Assembly: GCA_025024175.1 (NCBI GenBank)
Contig: QCXZ01000137.1
Location: forward strand, 2,046,001 to 2,110,000
DNA: 64,000 bases
Direction: 5' to 3'
DNA from: Rhyzopertha dominica
Lineage: Eukaryota > Arthropoda > Insecta > Coleoptera > Bostrichidae
Positions 36,761 through 48,532 of this stretch are shown piece after piece; the stretch's first letter is position 1; every line of letters begins with the position of its first letter. The notes beneath the pieces are model-generated. The model searched no databases, was not told the DNA's origin, and worked only from the letters and a program-made list of their open reading frames with translations. Made by a program: the position numbers and the translations under genes.

Positions 36761-37026
36761 AGGCAAAATCTAGCAGAAGCTATTCTACTTAACCTTAAAA
36801 AAGAAAATTAAACTATATTATATTCGCACAGCAATAAATAAAATTCTAATAAATCAAGCACAGGTTCACCGAATATAACAAAGTAAATACATAAAAAAAT
36901 GAAGGCAAATTCTACCTGTAGCTATTCGCTTAACCTTTAGAGTAAACTCAATTATATATACATATTAGTTAGCACATCAAAAAAATAGAATCAATAATAA
37001 ACAAAATAGAGCACATGTTCAAAAGC
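36761..37026. repeat. Imperfect tandem duplication in the LINE 3' UTR
   Basis: Unit 1 (36761-36880) and unit 2 (36902-37026) share AAGGCAAA, CTTAACCTT, AATTATATAT-like, AGCACA(T)CA-like, TAGAATC/AAATTCTAAT and GCACA(T)GTTCA in the same order. The copies are diverged by substitutions and small gaps. The repeat lies between the coding end and the (TAA)n tail. Confidence 0.55.
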
Positions 37027-37103
37027 GATATCGGACAACTCATCGGCTGAAGAGCAGTCAGCGAACCTCATTGAGTCCTAACGAGTTAAGAGATTCATCG
37101 CAA

Positions 37104-37772
37104 TCATGAAATCTGACGGTCGAAAAAGAACTGTCTTAGTTTAAATTTAAATTTGTTAATATTTAGTTTTTTAAACTCACTCGGAAAGGAATTATACAGC
37201 CTTACAGCAGCGAACGAACATAGCAGAGCTATGATAAGGCAACAAAAATTTAGCTTTATTTCGTGTATCACGTGGATGCGTAGATGAATGAGGGGCAACC
37301 TTAGACCTCAAATTTTCACATGCATGAGGAGAATTTAGTAAAGCATGGACGAAACAACCTAAGTGATAATTCCAGCGGGAATTCATGCGTAACCAGTTCA
37401 AAGAATTAATACTGTGAGATACATGGTCCCCGCGTTGCAAGCCAAAAACCAAGCGACAGCATACATTCTGAACCTTTTGATCCCTGTTTTTTTTGCAAAA
37501 TTGCAATAATTAAAGTGTGAGAGAACGAGTGCATTACATAATTGCTTTTTCAAATTAACGGTTAAAAAATGTCTACAAGCATACAAAAGCTTAAGGTTAG
37601 AAAATGATTTTTGTAATAACTTAGTTACATGTAGCTTAAATCGGAACTGCATGTCCTTAATGAGACCCAAATTTCTACTATGATCAACAAAATTTAACCT
37701 TGAACCATCTATATAAACATTGAAAGACTGTTTAAGAAATGTTGTATTACTTTTATTACCAAAGGCAGACAA
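37104..37772 (-). pseudogene. LINE RT C-terminal fragment
   Basis: From 37772: FNVYIDGSRLNFVDHSRNLG, then KMQF-type, KLLYACRHFLTVNLKKQLCN and ALVLSHFNYCN, the thumb region after the RT active site. In another frame: SINSLNWLRMNSRWNYHLGC and HALLNSPHACENLRSK. Finally VRLYNSFPSEFKKLNINKFK. This succession (L-HFNYC, LNWL, LYNSFP) is the standard C-terminus of jockey/CR1-group LINEs. Two frame changes are visible; no active-site motif is included. Confidence 0.75.
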
Positions 37773-37790
37773 TTTTCTTAAGGTTCAAGT

Positions 37791-40544
37791 TCTTCATTCA
37801 GAATTTTGCCAGCCAAGTTTTGAAAACACAATTACTTTTTTTAATGTTTTTCCAACAAACGCCATCAATAGGGTAGCACTAGATTTAATAATGGATTAAA
37901 AAGAAATAGGTTTAGATTCCTATTTCTTTATCTAGTTACAAGTGACGTCTATATTTTTTCAAAGCATACTCCTATCACAACATTTCTTTTTGTCACTGGC
38001 GTCGAAAGGTTATTAGTTATGTAGATGTACGTCAGAATTAATAGCCGCGGAGTTGCGTGCTGTCAGAAAATAATTCCCATGCCGCATGGGTCCTCTCATG
38101 GCAGCCAAGTATACTGGAGAACAAGCGATGACAGATAAGTTAACTAAATACCAAGTCTCCCAGTGATCAATCTCGTTTGTGAAGGACCGGACACCCAAAA
38201 GCAACTCTGAGCTTTGAATCTGTTTATATTGCAGGCGAAACTAAGAGAAATTAAATAAAAGATTGATATTCAGCCTAATAATTTATCTGCGCAAACAAGT
38301 AGCGATGTGGATGTAAATTCATGAATGAAAAGACATCAATAAACTCAGGGCATCGAGAGTTTCGAGATCGTGTGAATGGAACTTGACACTGCCTGACTTT
38401 TGTTGGCAAACACTTTAAACCTATAACGGGGGTCCACAGAAACAACCAATGCATCTTCTGAAGAGTCGTAAAGAACGTAAGCAAACATCGAGTATTTTTT
38501 GCTCTCACTTTGAGCGACTGAGGTAGATAAGTAAAGGTTTTGCAAAAAAAAATGACTGAAACGTATTCTGATAGTCCTGTAAAAGTTGTATTATAATTAG
38601 GCCATTAGACATCTACATCAAGGTTTGTTAATTGTTTAATTTCATAGGTATAGCTTAGTTATACACCAAACTCCAGAATTCAGGGTAGGCAAATGCATTT
38701 GTATCAAAACGACGACTGGAAATGGGGTGACATCTTAACTCGATGCTATTAGAGCGTGTGCCATTTTGATAAGCTTGTGCTACACAAGACTGAATTCCCG
38801 GGTCTAAATGAGAATCTCAAACCTACCCTCAAATTGTGTGGATGTGAGATAAATTGGTTTCTCGGGGAATAATGATATTCTGTTCAGGGAACGGTGTAAA
38901 GTACAATTGCATACAAGATATGAAGAGAAATACGTTTAGAACGGTTTTGGATTATACTAGGGTATGGTTGAGAATTTGGTAGCTCTAACAAAATTTATTA
39001 ACTTGGTCATTGAACAATATTTGATCGCGAGTTTTCCAACAATTTCATCTTCAGCGGAGGGGCTTATTTTCATGTTAGTAGCTTTTTACATAACTACACT
39101 GGAGTTACTGGAACTGATGTGTATTTTATGGGGAAAAAACGCTTCACTGTTTAATGTTAATTTGGTGCTGGACGCACCGTTTTGCTTAGCTTGTCATATG
39201 TCAAAGTGTGACTGAAAATTACGTCAAAAGCGCCCAGAACGCAAAGCTAAGAAGGATCTTCATCAGATATGTTGCTCTTCTGTCTTTTGAAGATACTTCG
39301 AAGACAAATAAATACGTAAATATCCAAATTCTTCTATGTCTCTATATGAAATGTATCATTCAGTACTAAACAGTTAAAACTAACAGTTGGAATTTTAATT
39401 AAAATTTTGTGTAGCATTAAATTGATAGCAATATCTAAAAGCACTGTTTGGGAGCATACAAGTCTGTATGTAATAAATAATTAAAAAGCATTTTATTTGT
39501 GAAATCAACTTAGTACTTAAAACATGAATTTGGATGCTGAAAATGTGTTTAAAACACGTAAAATCTTTATCTATTACTTTGTGCAGTTCAAACATAATTA
39601 CTGCCCTTAATGTGCTACACTTCCTTCTTCGTCCTTGTTTAACTAGTTATAAGAGGTCCTGAAATGCAGTTCCGTTTGCTCTGTAAACATCACAAATCAG
39701 TTGGGTTTTTTGCAAACAATGAAAAAGCTGTTTACTGCTAGAATAACTTAAGACGACAACAAAGAAAGTGTTAGGCGACTTTTTATTCCGACATTAATGC
39801 AACATTTTATTCGAGGTATGAATAGTTGTCCATTTCTATGTGGAAAATAACACACGGAACAAACATGCGAGATTAAGCCGATCAAGAATGCGTCTGAAAT
39901 AGCTGTTAATCTCGATATAATACGAATCACGCTGACACAATGGGATTATAATTAAGTAGATATTATTTTTCGAATCGACTGATGAAAAAAATAGAAAGTA
40001 CACACATTGTGTTGGTGATAAGATAGAGATTTTAAAAGTGTTGTAGGCATGTTAGTAAGTAAATACAAATATTACGCAAAATATATGTTATGAATTGTCA
40101 CTGTGTTTGAAAAATGTGTGTATTGTACATATAGGTACAAGGTTTTCGTTTGAACACTCTTCCCAACACTAAAAATCAGAGATCTGTATTTATTTTTTGT
40201 GTTTTGGCTACAGGTCAATATCTCTCTTTTCAAAATATCACTAGATAAAATGCAGTATAGACCCATCTCATTGTAGTGTAATACAACAATTGAAGGATTA
40301 TAAAGGCCAGGGAGAAAGTGAAATAACGAGCGAAATTATAAAAATAATGGGGGATGACATTAAAATATAAAATATAAATTGATAGTAAGAAGCTGGAAGG
40401 AGAAGGAAATGCCAGAAAACGGAGAATAGGCTTATACAAATATTGATGATACTCCAGGAGAATAGCGAGAAGACTGTAGGATCAAATTTTTATCCTAAAA
40501 ATTACACTACTAAATAGTTGAACAATATATATTTTAGACAGGCC
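37791..40544. other. Non-coding stretch; GC-richer patch at 38000-38200
   Basis: No gene or element recognised. Short open frames (38013-38204, 38275-38545, 38964-39215) overlap or lack features. The patch near 38030-38190 is GC-richer. Confidence 0.35.
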
Positions 40545-40770
40545 TATGATATATAATCGACCGAATTATGATGTATCAAGCAATGAACAACTTAGAAATC
40601 CCACAAAAGCTGATCAGGCTAATAAGAATGATATTAGAAGGTTCGGCATGTAAAGTGGTAGCGGAAAGAAGTTGACAAAATTGGTCCCAATTCGACAACG
40701 CTTATTTAGTATGGTACTGGATACTAGAATAAATAATGAGAAGAAGCTGTAAAAGAGGTAGTGTAAAATG
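40545..40770 (+). pseudogene. LINE RT palm fragment
   Basis: On the + strand, after AYDI: ELMYQAMNNLEIPQKLIRLI followed by RMILEGSACKVVAE, a clear match to the RT palm segment after the first catalytic aspartate of non-LTR elements. It then decays (FDNAYLVWYWIL in place of LSPVLFN-type). It probably belongs to the same LINE type as 30505-30875. No ends are visible. Confidence 0.6.
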
Positions 40771-43700
40771 TATCTAAATAGAAATCATTCAGTCAAGTGC
40801 TGGGAAAAATTGAATACATACAACTTTACCTGCATTCCAATAATAAGAAATAAACTACCCCCCGTTCCTTATCACGCAATTTGGTCGCATTGAAAGCTCA
40901 TTGCCTCTTCCGCACTGCCCCCAAAATCCCCCACGTTTAGTGGCTCTTCCCTTCCGGAGTTCATATCCATCTCCTAATTCGCCGCTTCATCCTTTTTATT
41001 CACAACAATCGGAGCGTATCAAACATAACATAAATTGTCGCATTAACGGGCGAAATGTGGTGCGAGCCACGCGCATTGTGGTGGATTGACGCCCTGCAAT
41101 TTACCTGCATTCTGTACGGATGACTTCGTCACGGTGCCATTCAAGCAGGGGGACAATGGTCACGAGCCACCTTGGATGCCAGCCATCTGCACGGGAAGGC
41201 ATAATTCATCCAGAAGCAGGGTACTATCACGTGATGCTGGTCAAGCGAACTTTTTGTGTCGTATAGAAAAAGATAGAAAAAGAGTTACATCCACAGGATC
41301 CACCATTTTTCTGGCATTCTTCTGTGGGTTCTTCATTATTTGATGATGTTATTGTTGGCAGCAATTGACTAACAATTTACTCTGAATCAATATCAATTTT
41401 ATATAAAATTAATTAGTGGAAATGGTGTTTATTTGAGATGAATGTCCTAGAACTTGTCTAAGTACTCGTGCGCTAGAAAAGTTATTGACGATATTTAAGC
41501 AGAAGTAAAAGTACCTGTGTAAAGAAGAGCTGTTAGATTACTAGTTAATTGATTCTACTTTGACCAAACGAGTAATGTAAAATAATAAATATCATCCATA
41601 TTATGTAGAATTTGATTAAAAAAAAACTAGTATAGGTAATTTTAAATCAGGAGTTTTTCTGTCATTAAATAAGTTTAACCAGGATCTAGCGTAACTACTT
41701 TATTTACTGGAGAGTCTACGTTCTATAATAAAGACTAAATGAATAATCACTATCGTGATTCTAAAGAAGTCATACACCTTTTTATGGGGTTTTGTTAAAA
41801 ATATTCATTTGAAGAAAAACCTACTACTCAAGAGGTACTGAAGAATCTTTCTTAACAGCCTTGGTTTATTATTGTCTTAAATATCATAAAATAAATTGCT
41901 TTGTGTTCTGTTCATTTTTGTTTTTTTCATAGCTGCTGAGGAAAAGAAAAATAAAAAATCACTCAGTACTTTTAAAATTACCTTTTTTTTCCTATACTTG
42001 GAGTGTTTCATGTTTTATAGAATGGCGGAAATTGCATGTCGCCATCTATTTAACTTTGCGTCAAATTTAAAAAAAAAAGTAAAACCCAGATATAGAAGAA
42101 ACAGTCTACTATAGGTAGTGCTTAACAAAGAGACCTCCAGTTTCAACCAGGAATTCAAACCTGCAATAATATTTACATCTATGTGCATTGGGTTGAACGC
42201 ATGGACTGCATCGACTATTTACTGTCTATATTAGGTAGAAATTTAGAGTTGTAATCTTCAGTTATCTATATTCTTGATCTTTGTAATATTTGGGGATAAT
42301 GTGAACAACTATAACTGGAAGTATTCTAGGTATTTGACTTATTTAAAGGATAGTTTGAACAACCAGTAGAAATACATTTCAATTATGTATAATACAGCTT
42401 TTTCTGTTGATTGATCAATGCTTCGGTTATATTACTAGAAGGCTTTTCAATCTTTGCTCGAAAGTTTCACTGCTGTAAGATCGGTTAAGTTTCTAAATTT
42501 ACAAGTTCTCTAAGATGATAATCAGTTTGCACACCGAGCGATTTTTATTAGTGAGTTCTTTTTTCAACAAGTTTGTTTACTAGTGACACATGCTACAGCC
42601 TGCGGTCCGAGCTTTGAAGATGCCACCCACTACAAGGGGCGAAACGTCTGCATATACCAGTGAAAAATAGACAATTACTGCTAACTCAAAGTTTTCAGAG
42701 AATGGTGTTTACGTTCTTGTGTTTTTCTTGTTTTACACGATAATTTAAGCATGCGTAGGTTGCTTCTGAAGTGGATGCNGTGTTTGCTCAAGCCAAACCA
42801 AAAGCGCGTCCACGATGTTTGAATGTGCCCGAACTAGATAAAAGCGTATCTGGCAATAAATGAAACACCTTGATCAAGAAAACCCAAAAGTCAGATTATG
42901 GTGACCGTATTTTGGGACGTACGTGGTATTTTGTTTATCGATTAACTTGGCAAATGTAAAACTATCAACGGCGAATAATACGCGGTATCATCAGATCGAG
43001 TGAGTGTAGGACTCGAGAAAAAACGTGCTGTTTCACCCGCCTCCAGGTCTGGGCCCCAGCAACTAGTGGCTTTTTGTGCACCTCAAAATGATGCCCCAAA
43101 AAGAAAGAAATTTGGTTCAAATGAAGAAGTAGTTGCCAAAACGAAGACCTAGTTTGGGAGCAAAGGGCACCAAAAAAGAAGACTTATTGGGCGATGTCTA
43201 CCAAAATATCGATTTATAAAAACCGACCTCAGCTGTTTTCCCAGCAATCGCCGCGAAAGCCATCGGAAAGCAATAGCCATTAAACCCGAATCGTAGTGGG
43301 TGTAAACGGTCTGCACGTCGCGTGGTCTGTGGCGCCATCAATTAATTATTCGCGTATTATACGTCCAGCGGACAGACGGACAGCCTTTGTGTTAGCGAGA
43401 AAAGAAAAAATCGACTTCGCCGTTGCCACAATAATGGGAGAAACACGACAAATTCGTACTGTAACCGACACCGAACACCTACGGCGATTTCACCTGGATG
43501 CCTGGATGTTAAACGGCCGGGTTTTTCGAATGGGCGCAGACATGCTTTGTAATTTGAGATGGTTATTGATTTAGCTGGACAGCCTAAGAACCTTTGATGG
43601 ATTTAGGTATGCATTAGAGTCGCTGGGCGGGGCGAGTTTAATTTTTAGCCCGTTACATTGAGCAAGCTTGTTGATGTTTGACGAATCAATTAGAAGTTAC

Positions 43701-43872
43701 AGGAATCGATAAATGTTTCTGCAGAAATTTTGTGAAAACATGTTGACAAGAACAGCAATAGCTGATATTAATTACTTAGTTTTGTAAAATCTGGTGTAGT
43801 AAGCAAATGAGCTTATTCTCATTTGTGTAGTCGCAGATAATTGAACGCATGTCTTCTAAACTTTATTTAAAT
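40771..43872. other. Non-coding; GC-richer blocks at 40880-41340 and 43050-43660
   Basis: Both blocks are unique and GC-richer than their flanks. The second has CATCAATTAATTATTCGCG and the first has CTAATTCGCCGC. Open frames in them (40901-41343 and 43296-43574, the latter 92 codons) have no known domains. Between them the DNA is AT-rich. A single hammerhead-like motif lies at 42612-42660. Confidence 0.25.
42612..42660 (+). ncRNA. Isolated hammerhead-like motif (weak)
   Basis: TTTGAAGA (core-like), then a possible stem CCC-ACTACAA-GGG within GCCACCC/AGGGGC, then GAAACGTC. This is the order of core, stem II, GAAA and cleavage triplet seen in Penelope-type hammerheads. Stem I does not pair convincingly. 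No Penelope coding sequence adjoins it. Confidence 0.25.
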
Positions 43873-44060
43873 TATAATAATAATAATATTTATTTTCCTA
43901 CAGGTTTAGCACCCAATAACAGGAAAATTACAGTTAGAAAAATAACATGAAGTGCAACAAATTGTTATGAGGACAAAATAAACTAAATAAATACATATTG
44001 GGATATTAACAATACCTTAACCCAACAAAATAAGCATAATATACAGGGTAACTGGAAACG
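43873..44060 (-). mobile_element. LINE 3' end with (TAA)n tail
   Basis: Starting from the (TAA)n tail at 43873-43890, the minus strand shows a 3' UTR-like stretch (on that strand TTACTGT..., with CCTGTTATTGGGTGCTAAAC just before the tail). No coding part remains. The tail type matches the jockey-like LINE at 36700. Assignment rests on the tail and the position among minus-strand retroelements. Confidence 0.4.
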
Positions 44061-44190
44061 TACTAGGAATTAACATAAATGTTTAAAATAAAGGATTTAG
44101 AGTTATAGTGTATATCGTAAGAACTACAAATAAAAGATAATATTTTGTCGGATAGATCGCTGTCTCTTGAAAACACTGACAACAAATTAA

Positions 44191-44240
44191 TAGTCTGACG
44201 TTTCGATTACACCTGTAATCTTTGTCAAAGACGAAGAACC
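44191..44240 (-). ncRNA. Hammerhead-like motif in Penelope copy 2 tail
   Basis: The motif has the same layout as at 32788-32838, but with a perfect six-pair stem GATTAC-AGGT-GTAATC, then GAAACGTC and AGAC pairing with GTCT. The single difference in the stem between copies (GTAATC versus GTGATC) keeps pairing as a wobble. The core has TTGACAA where an active ribozyme has CTGANGA. Confidence 0.45.
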
Positions 44241-44605
44241 TCAAAATTTGCCTGACACAAGTTCAAACAAAATTTTGAAAGTAAATAAACAAATTACCAA
44301 GGATGCGAGACGTCATAGAAACAACGTGCCAACCTGATAAAAAAACCTAACGATGAAAAAGGAACTACCTACCTACTAGATATACACGAACTACTTGATA
44401 AAAGTTAACTACAAAATAGCCTTCCAGATGTCACCTAACTCATAATTTCCACAATCCCTATTAAAATTATTAGTATTCCTACAAATTTCTATAGCTTCTT
44501 TTATTAGACGTTTGTGATAATATTTTTCTCTATGTAAAATTTTTGTTTTATCAAAATCAGTCATGAGTTTAGTCAAATATGAGTGTTCAGCTATGGAAGA
44601 TTTAT

Positions 44606-45661
44606 CTATCTATTGCAACCTAGTACACGTATGTGTTCTTTCAAACGCGTACCTACTTTTCTTTTAGTTTGACCTATGTAACACTTTCCGCAAGAACAAG
44701 TAATTTTGTAAACACCTTCACTTTCTAAATGTACTTTATCTTTAGTAGAACTTAAAATTTTATCTAAATTATTATATGTACTATCAACAACTAAAATATC
44801 GTGTTTTCTAAGCATCCTCCTTAATTTTTCCGAAAGGCCTTGTACATAAGGCAAACTCAACTTCAATTTGCTTTGTCGTGGCTGAGAATTTACTTGATTT
44901 GGATGAGCACTTTTATTAAAAACTGACCAAATATTCTTACTACTATAACTATTTCTCACTAGCGCTGATTTAAGATGATATATTTCTTTTTGTAGAGAAC
45001 TTTCATCTGATATCCTTTGTGCTCTAACAAATTACGTCCTAATAAGACTATTCTTTTGAGAAGGAGGGTGGTGAGATGTGGCATGTAAATATCTGTCTGT
45101 GTGTGTTGGTATTCTGTAAACCTTGTGTCCTAACTGTCCAGTGTTTGTTCTGTAAATTTGGACATCCAAGAAAGGTAAACTACCATTGCTTTCTAATTCC
45201 ATAGTAAATTTTGTGTCGGGATTTTGACTGTTCAAATGATTTAGAAACCTACCCAGCTTTTCTATACCGTGGGGCCAAATAACAAAAGTGTCATCTACAT
45301 ACCTATACCAACATTTTGATTTAAGCTGAAAACTGTTTATCGCTACATATTCAAAATTTTCCATAAACAAATTGGCTACTACAGGACTTAGAGGTGAACC
45401 CATTGCACAACCTGATTTTTGTTCATAAAAATTATCGTTCCATAAGAAATAAGTAGATTTTAAATAATGTTCGGATAATCTGGCTATCGTGTCACCTAAG
45501 GGATCGCTATTAAGCTTGGATTTGATGATATCTATCGTTTCAGGAATGGGTACTTTCGTAAATAAAGAANCCACGTCAAAACTAACCAAAATATCACCTT
45601 CTGAAATACTTAAACCTTTTATATAGATTATCTTATATTTATGGACGCTGAAAGCATTCAC
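44606..45661 (-). pseudogene. Penelope-like RT + GIY-YIG polyprotein, 5'-truncated
   Basis: Reading down from 45661: ISEGDILVSFDV (first RT aspartate; N at 45570 just after), SLFTKVPIPETIDII, FYEQKSGCAMGSPLSPVVAN, then YVDDTFVIW at about 45280-45301, the RT active site. Next NGSLPFLDVQIY and YLHATSHHPPSQKNS. A single in-frame TAA at about 45032 replaces the TTA (Leu) seen in copy 1. Reading then continues in the same frame to GVYKITCSCGKCYIGQTKRK (GIY-YIG nuclease with CxC, near 44660-44740) and a stop at 44606. The Penelope clade is defined by this RT-to-GIY-YIG order. Usual full length is over 700 residues; the N-terminal third is missing. Confidence 0.9.
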
Positions 45662-45809
45662 CCTCGTAACTACAAATTTAGTTAAAATGGCAGCACATAA
45701 GCACTATTGGCGATCTTAGATACACATTCGATCGACCAGNGAAATAGGAAAAGGTTAGGTTCTGATGAGAACTGATACGGGGCACAGCATAGTTAATCTT
45801 CTCAAGCAA

Positions 45810-47255
45810 CTAACTACAATCTAAATTATGATTAACTAGATTATAAAGAAATGCGACAATAATACAAGTACGGCGAGTTTCCAGTGAAGCAAAATTAAAA
45901 GAATTTAAGAATTTAAAAGAATATATATATATAATAAGTGCGTAAATTAGTGAATTCCTTACAATTTCTATAAATGAAACCATAAGAATTGTATAATTTT
46001 GCAATTATATCTAAGATATAGTCGTTAAACGTAAACTTTTGATCAAACACGACCCCGAGATCCTCAAACTTATTGATTCTATTTAGGACTTCATTATTGA
46101 TTTGATATTGATAAAGTAATATATTATTTCTATGAGTGAACGAAAGCACATTGCATTTTGTAATATTTAAACCTAATCTATTCAGACCACACCACGTTGT
46201 TAAAGAATTTAAGTCGTTTTGAAGGATCAAACAGTTTAAGGTCGTCTGCAAACAATAATTTATAACTATTTAATGAGTCTGGTAGGTCGTTGATAAATAG
46301 AAGAAACAAAAGGGGACCTAAATTTGATCCTTGCGGAACACCAGAGTTTGGCCAAAATGGGTTAGAGACAAAGTTAGCATAGCGAACCCTATTTCTCTCC
46401 CAATAAGGTATGATTTAATCAGTTGAATAAGTGCATGAGTGCAACCAGACCCTTCCAATTTAGCTAGGAGAATGTGATGATCAATTCGATCAAACGAATT
46501 TCGAAAATCAGTAAATATGACGTCAACTTGACCTTGAGAGTCAGGTACTTCAGAAACAAATTGGCTGAAGCGGGCCTAGTTGGTCACAGTGGACCTCTTG
46601 GGCATAAAGCCATGCTGAAAAGAAACTACTAATACATTTGACGATGTTCTTATGCGTTAAAGGTTCGAAGACTTTGGCAAAGTTACATATGAGTGAGATT
46701 GGCCGATAGTTTACAATATTATCGATGTTACCTTTTTTAAATACAGGACATACGTAGGCTGACTTCCAGATCTCTAGAAATTTTGATATTTGAAGTATAA
46801 GGTTGAAAATATAATACAGAACAGTTGTAAAAATTGAGTCACAGTTTTTTAAAAGAAAACTAGGTATTATTAGAGTTCTTTAGTGCATTTAAAATTTCAT
46901 TTTCAGTAAAGTGATTCAAGGAGACAGGTGTTGGATGGATTTTTGCTTTTAAGTTAAATAGAGTCGGATTGACGAAAAACACTATTAAAAAAGACGCCAA
47001 AAGAATTGACAATGTCTTGCGGATTTGAAATTTCACGATCGTTAAAGCGTATGACGCCAGGAATTCTGGTGTTTCCTTTCTTCCTTTGAATAAACGACCA
47101 AAATTTGCGCGGATCGTCATTGATTGCGTTTTCAATATGTAATAGATAATTTATGTATGTTGCATTAATTAAAGATTTGCTTCTACTACGATAATGTCTT
47201 AATAGCTTAAGATAAAAGCTTGGTTTACGTTTCTTATATTTTTTAAACATCTTTT
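45810..47255 (-). mobile_element. Jockey-like LINE, coding region largely present, no intact frame
   Basis: The minus-strand order from 47255 is: linker before RT, RT fingers, palm with FADD, and thumb. The 5' part with the endonuclease and ORF1 is missing. The low-coordinate side stops at about 45810, so the C-terminal end and 3' UTR are also incomplete. It lies 150 bp from Penelope copy 2. Confidence 0.8.
45913..47250 (-). pseudogene. Jockey-like LINE reverse transcriptase, broken
   Basis: From 47250: KLLRHYRSRSKSLINATYIN, DDPRKFWSFIQRKKGNTRIP and NPQDIVNSFGVFFNSVF, the conserved segment before the RT of jockey-group elements. Then (frame change) PVSLNHFTENEILNALK. The palm follows in yet another frame: FQHGFMPKRSTVTN, VDVIFTDFRNSFDRIDHHIL (first aspartate), [20 protein letters not shown], and [10 protein letters not shown] with FADD at 46241-46252. 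The thumb continues as [20 protein letters not shown] and NKFEDLGVVFD. Frameshifts near 46250, 46580 and 46860 and deletions make it inactive. Confidence 0.85.
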
Positions 47256-48532
47256 TAATGAATCACCTAGAAACTAAAAATGAAGTGTCGTGACGTTTGA
47301 GGGATACCTATACAGTAGGTCAGAGCAAAACTGAATTAAGTCACAATACATACATTTTATAGTAGACGCAAAATAAGATGTTTTTCTATTTATCGCAATA
47401 TTTTGAAAATAGGTACTCGATATATGAACAAAGCTTTTTGTTTTTAAAAATGACATATGCAACAATGCAAACACTTGCAATGCAAAGAATTAAAAAAAAT
47501 ATTTATTTAAATGAACACTTTTGCTCTGTTACCGCATAAACTTGCTGTTACTTAACACCCCCTCTAGGTTCTAGGTTTTTTTTAGATTCAGGGGTTAAGC
47601 TTGTTAACTATTTTTTGTTTCAGTAGAAAAGGTTACTATTGGGAGTCCCACATTTTTTTTATTAACAACAAAGGAACGGACCAAAATTAAAAAAAAATAC
47701 TCTCCAAGAAGAATACAAAAAAATAAAGTTGTTATAGTATAGTCATTACATTAACAAGCACGTTATTTATTAGTTGATGTCTTCTTTATTGGTTTTCTTA
47801 TAGGCAAGGTTTAAACCACAGCGAAGTGGATTTGGTGACGTTTCCATAGTCATTAGTGGTTTTTGTAGTAGTCTTCTATTTAAATCTACCCTATCAAATT
47901 TGTCATCATCAAATGTCGTTTTTAAAGTACAGAATTCCTGAAGTTTCCTGTCTAACTTGCAGGAATACTGCTTTTGACATCAAAAAGTTGTCTCCTTTAT
48001 TGTCTTATTGTTTTTCTTAAATGATGAAACCGTATTGGTGCATGGTATAATTTATTAAAACCTTTAAGTCAGGAGTTTTTACTTTCAAAACATGTGTTAA
48101 AACCTCTTCAAATTGTTGGTGTTGCTGTTTGCCTGGTATGTTTTGCAAGAAGCATACTTTTCATACTCTTTTAAAATGACCATCGGGTCGAAACGATCGT
48201 CCGTCACACAAAAACACGAGTCCACGTCTCACAAAAATCCCACGTTGTCTTTTCCTCTTCTGCTCAACTTACGAGCTATTAATCAACGAGTGTCGCTCGC
48301 CGCGAGTGATACCAGCTCGTTTTTCGTCGTTTTCAGCGGCATTTAGCCCTGATTGATGGTCAAGTCGCATGGAAATTGAGGGGCGGCGAATGCGTTTGTA
48401 ATTTAACTCGTCCCTGGGCTGGCCTTAAACTGCCCGGTAATTGGACGTAACAGAAGCTCGATCCTTGCGGGGATATACATACATAAGTACAGAGGGAGCA
48501 TGCCGATGTGGTTGCCATATAGTTTTGTACTT
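47256..48532. other. Non-coding; GC-richer block at 48180-48500
   Basis: No gene recognised. A short open frame at 48113-48346 enters the GC-richer block and has no known domain; the block is unique, with ATTAATCAACGAGTGTCGC and GTAATTTAACTCGTCCC. Confidence 0.25.

Larger units (their letters stand above)
36700..37790 (-). mobile_element. Jockey-like LINE, 5'-truncated copy with (TAA)n tail
   Basis: The minus-strand element keeps only the C-terminal coding part (37104-37772), its 3' UTR (36718-37100) and a (TAA)n end at 36700-36717. The 3' UTR contains an imperfect tandem duplication of about 125 bp. 5' truncation and a simple-repeat 3' end are normal for non-LTR retrotransposons. Confidence 0.75.
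44135..45662 (-). mobile_element. Penelope-like retroelement, copy 2
   Basis: This is the better-kept copy: 3' tail with hammerhead-like motif, GIY-YIG endonuclease and most of the reverse transcriptase. It is truncated at its 5' side near 45662. It matches copy 1 closely through the tail and coding parts. It sits directly downstream, in the minus direction, of a jockey-like LINE. Confidence 0.9.

Noticed and set aside
43296..43574. 92-codon open frame as a gene
   Set aside because: It lies in a GC-richer block with homeodomain-type motifs, has no known domain and no splice or poly(A) support.
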